Assembly (NCBI GenBank): GCA_900321535.1
Contig: ONWJ01000200.1
Coordinates: forward strand, 1 to 5,531
From: an uncultured Erysipelotrichaceae bacterium
Lineage (GTDB): Bacteria; Bacillota_I; Bacilli_A; RFN20; CAG-826
Reading direction: 5' to 3'
Length of the DNA: 5,531 nucleotides
Every line of letters starts with the position of its first letter. The stretch's first letter is position 1. Positions 1 through 5,531 of this stretch are shown in pieces. The notes under the pieces were generated by a model. The model was not told the DNA's origin, searched no databases, and worked only from the letters and a program-made list of their open reading frames with translations. Position numbers and translations under genes: made by a program.

Positions 1-1
1 C

Positions 2-13
2 TGCGGCGGTGGT
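2..13 (+). other. Probable lipobox cysteine and Gly-rich start of the mature lipoprotein
   Basis: The first complete codon in the oppA frame is TGC (Cys), followed by three glycines and Asn-Lys. Cys-Gly-Gly-Gly/Ser is typical just after signal peptidase II cleavage, and a low-complexity tether follows, as in many Gram-positive binding lipoproteins. The hydrophobic signal and the lipobox residues before the Cys are outside the window, so the assignment is inferred from what follows it. Confidence 0.75.
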
Positions 14-2230
14 AATAAACCTGCCGATACCAGCAAACCTGCTGAAACATCCACGCCAGCTGAAACATCCACGCCAGCCGGAACATCCACACCTGCCGGA
101 ACTTCCTCTGCCGCAGCAGAAAGCTCTACCCCAGCCGCGGAATCGTCTGAAGCGGAAAACACATCCGAAGAAGAGAAGGTTTATGTCCGTGGCGACGACA
201 ATGAAATCTATGATGCAGTTTTGGGAGAATACGAAGACCTCATCGAAGCCGCTCACGCCATTGTCGATGATGATGAAAGGTATGTCGCTTATGCCAAAGC
301 CGAAGGCGAACTTCTTGCCCAAGGGCTTATGGTCCCGACTTATACCCAAGGTGGTACATATGCTATCACCCGTGTTGCTCCGAAGACCATTTCCGCTGCT
401 TTGCACGGCCTTGATTCTGACCGTTTGCAGCACCTCGTCGCCGTCTCTGGCAACGACAAGACCAGCTTCATCAAAGCCGCTGAGCGCGATGAAATGAAAG
501 CCCTTTGGGAAACCGCTCGTGAAGCCGGCAATTCCGCTCTCTATGATCCAGCCGCTTATCTCACTGGCAAAGGCTATACCCTTTCCAAGAAATACACGGT
601 TCCGACCTCTCTCTTCCCAGTCGAAGCTGACGTCTTGGCAACTTATCGTGCCTCCGACACCGAACCGGCCGTCAACGGCATCGAAGGTCTTATCACTTAC
701 GACAATGTCGGCGTTATCCGCGGCGCCATGGCTGAAGAAGACACCAATGGCAACCCATTCAAGATCTCTGAGGATGGCAAAACCTATACCTTCAAGATCA
801 AGAGTGGCGCAAAATGGGTCGATAATACCGGCGCTATCAGAGGCGATGTGACTGCTGATGATTTCGTCGCTGGCTTCCAGCACGCTCTTGATGCTCAGGG
901 TGGCCTTGAATACCTTGCCGATGGCATCATCGCTGGCGTTGGCGAGTATCTCCGTGGCGAGTGCACCTGGGATGAGGTTGGCTACAAAGTCAATTCCAAA
1001 GGTGAACTCGAAATCACTCTTGTGAACAAAGAAAACTACTTCCCATCTCGTTTGGTTTATGCTTTGTTTATGCCAATGAAGAGAGACTTCTTCCTAGCCA
1101 AAGGCGGCGTCTTCGGACTTGCTGAATGGGCCGCGCTCGTCAATGATGAAGATGCTTTGAAAAACTATAAGTATGGCCAAGTTGGTGATCCAACCTCCTT
1201 GCTCTACAATTCCGCGTTCTACAACACCAAATGGGAGACCACTGAAGGTGCCCAGGAAATGGTTTATGTGAAGAACCCGAACTACTATGATGTCAACAAA
1301 ACCACCCTCGACGAAATCAAATTCGTTTACGAAGATGGCAGCAACGTCCAGCAGATGTTCAACAATGCTGTCTCCGGTGTCTACTTCGGCTTAGGCCTCA
1401 ATGCCGCGACTGGCTCCCTTAAGATGGCTCAAGATGCTGGCATCTTCGATACCTGCGCTTACATCTCTGATACCACCGCGACCACTTACTTTGGTGGCTT
1501 CAACCTCAACCGTGGCGCTTGGGAAATCAGCGGTGGTGCCGTTAAGTCCAATCAGACCGAAGCTCAGAAGATCTTGAACCACAAAGCGTTCAACAATAAG
1601 AACTTCCGCCTCGGCTTCCTCCATGGCTTCGATCGTGCTTCTTATCGTGATGTCGCGGTCGGCGAAGGCGTTGGTAAATACAGCCTCCGCAATATGTACA
1701 CCCACCCAGAGTTTGTCCGCCTCGGCGGTTCCGTCACCGACGGCACGAAAGTCTGGGCGGCCGACACTACCTATGGCGAAATGGTCCAGTTCTATGCCAA
1801 CGCCAGTGGCGCTAACGTCCGTTCTACCGCTGACCTCTCTGATGGTTGGTATGACCTCGATCGTGGCTTAGCCGAACTCCAGGCTGCCAAGACCGAACTT
1901 GGATCCGATTGGAAAGATGGCGAAAAGATCGTTATCGACTACGTCTATTGGGCCCAGAATACCGCTAACGTCGCTTCCAGCCAGGCGTTCAAGAGAACGA
2001 TTGAAGGCAAGCTCGGCGACTTCATCACCGTCAATCTCATTGAGGCTAAGACAAAACTTGAATACTACTACTCCGGTTACTTAGTCGACACTGGTGAAGC
2101 TCTCCCGCAAGACTTCTTCGACGGCTCCGGCTGGGGACCAGACTATGTTGATCCAGGAACCTACCTCGATACCTTCTCCGCTCTCCGCGATGCTTCGATG
2201 GTTAAGGTCATTGGCTTAGACCCACAATAA
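2..2230 (+). CDS. oppA: Oligopeptide-binding lipoprotein OppA/AmiA-like (SBP family 5), 5' partial, apparently circularly permuted
   Basis: This is the extracellular peptide-binding subunit of an Opp/Ami importer. The frame is open from base 2, so the start codon and signal peptide lie upstream. The first residues, CGGGNK, fit a mature lipoprotein whose Cys1 is lipidated. Numbering from that Cys (742 residues), 1-60 are a Ser/Thr/Pro/Ala/Glu tether. About 70-176 resemble the C-terminal end of family-5 binding proteins (EYEDLIEAA, DDDERYVAYAKAEGELL, LMVPTY, then a helical tail KALWETAREAG). About 193 onward resembles the usual N-terminal start (IEGLITYDN, SEDGKTYTFKIKSGAKW, VTADDFVAGFQHALD). 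GWGPDYVDPGTYLDTF stands close to the stop, where relatives normally have another 100 or more residues. The family call is firm from these motifs; the permutation rests on alignment from memory. TTG at 221 is not the start because homology and the open frame extend upstream. C-ending codons (ttc, aac, gcc, acc) dominate more than in the genes downstream, consistent with high expression. Confidence 0.93.
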   Translation, partial: CGGGNKPADTSKPAETSTPAETSTPAGTSTPAGTSSAAAESSTPAAESSEAENTSEEEKVYVRGDDNEIYDAVLGEYEDLIEAAHAIVDDDERYVAYAKAEGELLAQGLMVPTYTQGGTYAITRVAPKTISAALHGLDSDRLQHLVAVSGNDKTSFIKAAERDEMKALWETAREAGNSALYDPAAYLTGKGYTLSKKYTVPTSLFPVEADVLATYRASDTEPAVNGIEGLITYDNVGVIRGAMAEEDTNGNPFKISEDGKTYTFKIKSGAKWVDNTGAIRGDVTADDFVAGFQHALDAQGGLEYLADGIIAGVGEYLRGECTWDEVGYKVNSKGELEITLVNKENYFPSRLVYALFMPMKRDFFLAKGGVFGLAEWAALVNDEDALKNYKYGQVGDPTSLLYNSAFYNTKWETTEGAQEMVYVKNPNYYDVNKTTLDEIKFVYEDGSNVQQMFNNAVSGVYFGLGLNAATGSLKMAQDAGIFDTCAYISDTTATTYFGGFNLNRGAWEISGGAVKSNQTEAQKILNHKAFNNKNFRLGFLHGFDRASYRDVAVGEGVGKYSLRNMYTHPEFVRLGGSVTDGTKVWAADTTYGEMVQFYANASGANVRSTADLSDGWYDLDRGLAELQAAKTELGSDWKDGEKIVIDYVYWAQNTANVASSQAFKRTIEGKLGDFITVNLIEAKTKLEYYYSGYLVDTGEALPQDFFDGSGWGPDYVDPGTYLDTFSALRDASMVKVIGLDPQ
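23..112 (+). repeat. 18-bp tandem repeat encoding a hexapeptide tether (A-x-T-S-x-P)
   Basis: Five consecutive 18-base units lie in frame with oppA: ADTSKP (23-40), AETSTP (41-58), AETSTP (59-76), AGTSTP (77-94) and a decayed AGTSSA (95-112). The units at 41-58 and 59-76 are identical in DNA; the third differs at a few positions. A related AESSTP stands at 116-133. The unit is a multiple of three, so copy-number change keeps the frame. The product is a flexible, uncharged to acidic linker between the lipid anchor and the binding domain. Confidence 0.9.
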
Positions 2231-2254
2231 CAACACCCACATCTAATTTGTTTT

Positions 2255-2294
2255 GGGAGGCGTCTACGATTCGACGCCTCCCGTTTGCCGTTTT
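2255..2294 (+). terminator. Intergenic hairpin between oppA and oppB, likely attenuator or leaky terminator
   Basis: A perfect 10-bp inverted repeat (GGGAGGCGTC at 2255-2264, GACGCCTCCC at 2273-2282) encloses an 8-base loop and is followed by GTTTGCCGTTTT, a broken T-run. The stem is GC-rich and stable, but the T-tract is interrupted, which fits partial rather than full termination. It begins 24 bases after the oppA stop. A hairpin here is a common way to make more binding protein than permease, through attenuation or protection of the oppA mRNA 3' end. On the minus strand the flank is not a clear T-run, so it is read as acting on the plus strand. Confidence 0.75.
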
Positions 2295-2297
2295 AAT

Positions 2298-2306
2298 GGG
2301 AGGAGG
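2298..2306 (+). promoter_or_regulatory. Ribosome binding site of oppB
   Basis: GGGAGGAGG lies six bases before ATG 2313 and fixes that ATG as the oppB start, rather than the in-frame TTG at 2253, which lies at the left edge of the hairpin. The site can also pair with the right arm of the hairpin: CCTCCC at 2277-2282 is complementary to GGGAGG at 2298-2303. Confidence 0.88.
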
Positions 2307-2312
2307 CACGCG

Positions 2313-3881
2313 ATGAAAAAATATCTGTTTAAACGTATTTTATTCTCGATTTTTGCATTGCTCGTTGTCACCGGAACCGTCATGTTTATGGTTTATAATC
2401 TGATCGATAATTCCACGGTTTTGGCCAACGACAGTCTTTATCAAAAGAAGACTGGAAGTGAAAAGGTCGTTTATTCATACAAAATCTATCGCGAATACGG
2501 ATACATTGATTATGTCGATTTCGGCACATGGATTGCGAACGAGGCGGATCCTTCGACTGAAGAATACACAGTCGCCGTCAAAGCCGTTCAAGGAAATGAC
2601 AAAGTCAATGAATACCCGCAAAATGATCTATGCATCAAGTTTGTCGATGTCTATAAGCAACAGGGCTTCACGGTTGAATGGCTTAAGGCCACATTCAATC
2701 GCAAAGGCGTTTTGACCAGCTCTGGCTATCTTGTCGCGACGAAGCAGCGCAATATTTTCCAACGTCTCGGTGATTATTTTTCCCATTTCTTCACCGTTGA
2801 GACGATTTGGTCTGTTCAAGATGAAAATCTCGCATCCGGCGATCGTTATATTCGTTGGGAGTGGGACAAGTATTCGAACATGCCTGCTTTGGTTGGAAAC
2901 GGCACCACGCACAAATATCTCCTCTATTTCGATAACAAATTCCCGTTTATTCACCAAAATTTATTCCACATCAATTTAGGAAAATCTCGTAGTTATGGCG
3001 GCTTGGATACGACGGAGGTCATGCTTTCCAGAACCGGCGATCCGGATTATCATGAGGAAATCCTTCCAAAGGATCTCGAAGAGGACAACCCGGCTTTAGT
3101 CACAACCACTTTGGATTTCCATACGGTCACGTACTCCAAAACCGTGACCTCCTATAACGAGGAAATCTACGGCGCCGGGAACCATTACATCAATGCATTG
3201 GAATCCAAACAAGGTTTTACTCACCTTGGCAACTCGTTTGTCATCGGTTTGATGGCGTTGATCATCTCCTATGCACTAGGCTTCCCGATCGGCATCTGGA
3301 TGTCTCGCAAGAAAGATAAGCTGCCAGACAAAATCGGCAACGCTTACATTGTCTTCATCATCGCCGTCCCATCTCTGGCCTATATCTTCATGTTCGCCGC
3401 GATCGGCATTCAGCTTTTCCGTCTTCCATATAAATGGGCGATGGCCACGGTGCCTGCCCTTGCGTTCATCTTGCCAACTATCTCCTTGGCTTTGCCAAGC
3501 GCCGGTGGCTTGATGAGGTGGATCAGAAGATACATGATTGACCAAGAGAATGCCGATTATGTCAAGTTCGCGCGCTCTCAAGGCTTGACGGAGAAAGAAA
3601 TTTTCTCCAAGCATATTTTCCGCAACGCCATGATTTATATCGTTCACGGCATCCCAATCGATCTATTGGTTTGCTTGACTGGCGCGATTATTACCGAACG
3701 TGTTTATGGCGTTCCTGGTATCGGCGGTTTGCTGACTAACGCGATCAATGCATACGATAACGGCGTTATCATTGCCGCGACCGTGTTCTACACGGCTATC
3801 TCAATTCTCGCGTTGCTGCTTGGCGACTTGCTGCTGGCCAAGTATGATCCGCGCGTCTCGTTTACTGAGGATAGGAGGTAA
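2313..3881 (+). CDS. oppB: Oligopeptide ABC transporter permease OppB (AmiC-like)
   Basis: This is one of the two membrane-spanning permease subunits of the peptide importer. The 522-residue product begins MKKYLFKRILFSIFALLVV, with one membrane helix at about 9-31. A large extracellular region follows (about 35-300), then a cluster of helices from about 305 to the end. The cytoplasmic coupling (EAA-type) loop is at about 416-440 (YVKFARSQGLTEKEIFSKHI). It contacts the ATPase. Helix-flanking motifs such as WIRRYMIDQ and ERVYGVPGIGGLL are typical of OppB permeases. The usual OppB is near 310 residues; the extra length is the outside loop, a known trait of the Ami-type AmiC (about 500 residues). 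The loop carries KYLLYFDNKFPFIHQN, which I recall as conserved in AmiC. The gene ends 5 bases before oppC, whose ribosome binding site lies in its last codons (Arg-Arg), so the two are probably translationally coupled. Confidence 0.95.
   Translation: MKKYLFKRILFSIFALLVVTGTVMFMVYNLIDNSTVLANDSLYQKKTGSEKVVYSYKIYREYGYIDYVDFGTWIANEADPSTEEYTVAVKAVQGNDKVNEYPQNDLCIKFVDVYKQQGFTVEWLKATFNRKGVLTSSGYLVATKQRNIFQRLGDYFSHFFTVETIWSVQDENLASGDRYIRWEWDKYSNMPALVGNGTTHKYLLYFDNKFPFIHQNLFHINLGKSRSYGGLDTTEVMLSRTGDPDYHEEILPKDLEEDNPALVTTTLDFHTVTYSKTVTSYNEEIYGAGNHYINALESKQGFTHLGNSFVIGLMALIISYALGFPIGIWMSRKKDKLPDKIGNAYIVFIIAVPSLAYIFMFAAIGIQLFRLPYKWAMATVPALAFILPTISLALPSAGGLMRWIRRYMIDQENADYVKFARSQGLTEKEIFSKHIFRNAMIYIVHGIPIDLLVCLTGAIITERVYGVPGIGGLLTNAINAYDNGVIIAATVFYTAISILALLLGDLLLAKYDPRVSFTEDRR
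3873..3878 (+). promoter_or_regulatory. Ribosome binding site of oppC, inside the oppB 3' end
   Basis: AGGAGG forms the last two sense codons of oppB (Arg-Arg) directly before its TAA, eight bases before ATG 3887. The overlap of the site with the upstream reading frame suggests coupled translation of the two permeases, which are needed in equal amounts. Confidence 0.88.
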
Positions 3882-3886
3882 GGATC

Positions 3887-4876
3887 ATGGATGTTATAGA
3901 AAGAGTTCCTTTTGCCCCCGAAGATGCGGTTGGAAAAAAAGAAGAAGAGCTGTTCTTCTTTGTTGAGCAGCATAAAGAAGATTCTGAGCGCATTACTGCA
4001 CCGAGATATTCTTATTGGAAATCCGTTTTCAGAATTTTCTTTAGCAAGAAGCTGAATATCGTTTGCCTCGCCATCCTTGTCGTTGTGGCGGTTATGTCGT
4101 TCATCTACCCGCTGACATTCTCCTATGATAAGTTTGAGAACATCATGGAGGCGGCTGGCAATTTGTCTCCGTCGGAAGCAATTGCCAGATTTGGTTTTGA
4201 TGCCAAATGGATTCTTGGAACCGGCAAATGGGGCGACTCAATTTTCCACGGCATCTGGGCGTCAGCGCGCATCTCTTTGCTTCTCGCCTTCATTTGCGCG
4301 GCAATCAATATGACCGTCGGCATTATCATCGGCGCTTTCTGGGGATATAACAAAGCGGTCGACTCCGTGCTGAATGTTATCTACAACATTGTTGCCAACG
4401 TTCCGTATATTCTTTTGATTTCGATCCTTGTTTATATCATCGGCAGCGGTTTTGGTTCCTTCATCTTTGCCTTGACCATTACCGGATGGCTTGGAATCGC
4501 CTATTTCATGCGTACCCAAGTCTTGATCATCAGGGATAGGGAATATAATCTCGCTTCTCGCACTCTAGGCACCTCGATTGGGCGTATCGTTACCAAAAAC
4601 GTCCTTCCGTATTTGACTTCCGTTACGGTTACCTTGCTTGCGTCTGAGGTTCCAAGTTACATTTCCGCAGAAGTCTTCTTGACTTATATCGGCATTGGCA
4701 TGTCCGCCGACGTCCCATCTTTGGGTCATATGATCGGTGATGCGCAAGATAGTTGGCTTACTTATCCGTGGGCATTCTGGTCCCCGGTCGCAGTGTCCGC
4801 CATCATCACTATCATTCTTTACGTTTTGGGGCAATCGCTTGCTGATGCGAGCGATCCGCGCTCCCATATGAAATAA
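3887..4876 (+). CDS. oppC: Oligopeptide ABC transporter permease OppC (AmiD-like)
   Basis: This second permease subunit pairs with OppB to form the peptide channel. The product has 329 residues: a charged cytoplasmic N-terminus (1-53), a first helix at about 56-78, an outside segment, and then about five more helices. Before the second helix comes GTGKWGDSIFHGIWASARIS, the counterpart of the GTDxxGRDxxSRLxYGARxS signature of OppC/DppC permeases. It lacks the Arg-Asp pair, as I recall is also the case in AmiD. The coupling loop is at 219-243 (EYNLASRTLGTSIGRIVTKN), and the C-terminus has GQSLADASDPRSH, typical of this family. Length is close to AmiD (about 308), with a slightly longer N-terminus. 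The start is ATG 3887, with AGGAGG eight bases upstream. It sits 5 bases after oppB and 18 bases before oppD, so it belongs to the same transcript. Confidence 0.95.
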   Translation: MDVIERVPFAPEDAVGKKEEELFFFVEQHKEDSERITAPRYSYWKSVFRIFFSKKLNIVCLAILVVVAVMSFIYPLTFSYDKFENIMEAAGNLSPSEAIARFGFDAKWILGTGKWGDSIFHGIWASARISLLLAFICAAINMTVGIIIGAFWGYNKAVDSVLNVIYNIVANVPYILLISILVYIIGSGFGSFIFALTITGWLGIAYFMRTQVLIIRDREYNLASRTLGTSIGRIVTKNVLPYLTSVTVTLLASEVPSYISAEVFLTYIGIGMSADVPSLGHMIGDAQDSWLTYPWAFWSPVAVSAIITIILYVLGQSLADASDPRSHMK

Positions 4877-4878
4877 AG

Positions 4879-4886
4879 AAAGGAGG
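4879..4886 (+). promoter_or_regulatory. Ribosome binding site of oppD
   Basis: AAAGGAGG stands eight bases before ATG 4895, in the 18-base gap after the oppC stop. The near-perfect match supports this ATG as the start, although similarity to other OppD proteins only begins some 37 codons further in. Confidence 0.88.
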
Positions 4887-4894
4887 AATTGGCA

Positions 4895-5531
4895 ATGAAA
4901 GAATCAATCCATAAATATAGTTTGGAAGACATCAAAGATGTTCCCGATATCCTCTTGTCTGAAGAAGCGGATTCCGAAGAAAAAGAAATGGAAAGCAAGA
5001 AAATCTTGCTGAAACTCAAACACATTGACGTCAAATTCAATGTTCGTGGCCGCACGCTTAATGCTATTCGGGATGCGAACCTTGAGATCTTTGATGGCGA
5101 GACCCTTGCCATTGTCGGCGAATCCGGTTCTGGCAAATCCGTTTTGACCAAGACATTCGCGGGCATGCTGGACGCCAATGGCTTTATTAGCCACGGCAAC
5201 GTCTATTTCCGTGATAAATCTTTGTCAGACACTCGTGTTGAGCTGACCAAAAATATCAAAAAGATTCGAGATCAGCTTTTCCAGGACTTCGTTGAGATGA
5301 CCTATTTGAAAGGCGGATACGAAGAATATAATCAACTTGAAAAGCTTACCAAAGATTATTTCTCTAAATTTGAGATTTCCGCGGAGGAAGAAGAAACCAC
5401 CAAGAAAGCTTTGGACGACATCGACTTCAGCATCGTCGATTGCACCAACCGTTTAAGTGTTCTTTCTCGTCGCGACAAGGAAGAATTGAATGAGCGCTAT
5501 GAAATCGTAGCCAAAATCAAGGAACTCAAAG
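4895..5531 (+). CDS. oppD: Oligopeptide ABC transporter ATP-binding protein OppD (AmiE-like), 3' partial
   Basis: This is the cytoplasmic ATPase subunit that powers peptide import, normally paired with OppF. The frame is open from ATG 4895 to the window edge (212 codons plus one base). Residues 1-36 are an acidic extension (DIKDVPDILLSEEADSEEKE). The ABC domain starts at about 37 (KILLKLKHIDVKFNVRGRTL), with Walker A GESGSGKS at 75-82 (bases 5117-5140), then VLTKTFAGMLDANGFI, which closely resembles AmiE. Relatives reach the Q-loop (FQDPMTSLNP) within about 60 residues of Walker A. Here, from about 112 to the window end, the sequence is instead a Lys/Glu-rich, helix-forming stretch (KDYFSKFEISAEEEETTKKA and beyond). 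The Q-loop, the LSGG signature and Walker B have not appeared by the edge. This looks like an in-frame insertion rather than decay, because no stop or frame change is seen. OppD identity is supported by Walker A context and position; integrity of the rest cannot be judged. Confidence 0.9.
   Translation, partial: MKESIHKYSLEDIKDVPDILLSEEADSEEKEMESKKILLKLKHIDVKFNVRGRTLNAIRDANLEIFDGETLAIVGESGSGKSVLTKTFAGMLDANGFISHGNVYFRDKSLSDTRVELTKNIKKIRDQLFQDFVEMTYLKGGYEEYNQLEKLTKDYFSKFEISAEEEETTKKALDDIDFSIVDCTNRLSVLSRRDKEELNERYEIVAKIKELK

Noticed and set aside
23..112. Short repeats as a CRISPR-like array
   Set aside because: The units are directly adjacent without spacers, keep codon phase and encode a lipoprotein linker.
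221..223. TTG as the start of the binding-protein gene
   Set aside because: The frame is open back to base 2 and encodes a lipoprotein-like Cys-Gly-Gly-Gly start and tether. Family similarity also begins a few residues before this TTG, and no ribosome binding site precedes it.
9..497. A Pro/Leu/Lys-rich open frame at the window start
   Set aside because: It is an out-of-frame shadow of the repeats in oppA, with composition set by the tandem units and no family resemblance.
2253..2312. An upstream TTG start extending OppB by 20 residues
   Set aside because: The extension reads through the hairpin and the ribosome binding site and gives an unlikely N-terminus. ATG 2313 has a perfect Shine-Dalgarno and yields the MKKYLFKR start typical of the family.
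4819..5199. Minus-strand open frames opposite the oppC-oppD boundary
   Set aside because: They lie antisense to clear oppC and oppD coding sequence with recognisable motifs, including Walker A. Their translations resemble nothing I know.
5270..5305. A possible Q-loop in OppD (IRDQLFQDFVEMT resembles IRGxxIxxIFQDPMT)
   Set aside because: The likeness is limited to a few residues and lacks the Pro and SLNP. No LSGG follows in the next 75 residues, only charged helical sequence, so chance similarity within the insertion seems more likely. I cannot exclude a remnant of the Q-loop.

Overview
The window holds one plus-strand gene cluster: an oligopeptide ABC importer of the Opp/Ami type, in the order oppA (5' end missing), oppB, oppC, oppD (3' end missing). 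All four genes read the same way and each internal gene has a strong AGGAGG-type ribosome binding site. No promoter, RNA gene, mobile element or CRISPR array is visible. The permeases and the ATPase look like the AmiC/AmiD/AmiE branch known from Gram-positive bacteria: a very large outside loop in OppB, and LASRTLGT and ADASDPR in OppC. The lipoprotein-type binding protein and strong Shine-Dalgarno sites also suggest a Gram-positive (Bacillota) organism, possibly from the uncultured Erysipelotrichia/RF39-like gut groups. That finer placement is a guess. Tryptophan is TGG throughout and no TGA occurs inside the genes, so the standard code applies rather than the Mycoplasma code.

Layout: 1-2230 encodes the mature part of the peptide-binding lipoprotein. 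The window opens at what looks like the lipobox cysteine, followed by a Ser/Thr/Pro/Ala tether built from 18-base repeats. 2231-2312 is an intergenic gap with a perfect 10-bp hairpin, probably an attenuator or partial terminator that lets the binding protein be made in excess over the membrane parts. 2313-3881 is the permease OppB, 3887-4876 the permease OppC, and 4895 to the window end is the ATPase OppD with Walker A.

How they work together: OppA, tethered outside the membrane, captures peptides and delivers them to the OppB-OppC channel. OppD, normally with OppF (expected downstream, not seen here), drives transport by ATP hydrolysis.

The most striking observation is that OppA appears to be circularly permuted. 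The segment that ends family-5 solute-binding proteins (the ExxxYDxLIxxA...DxxxRxxxYAxAExxL...xxP module plus its AmiA-type tail) lies at the N-terminus, right after the lipid tether. The normal N-terminal part follows it, and the protein stops just after the GWGPDYxDPxTYLDTF motif, where relatives continue into that module. A second oddity is a charged, helical-looking insertion of about 100 or more residues in OppD after Walker A, where the Q-loop would normally come.
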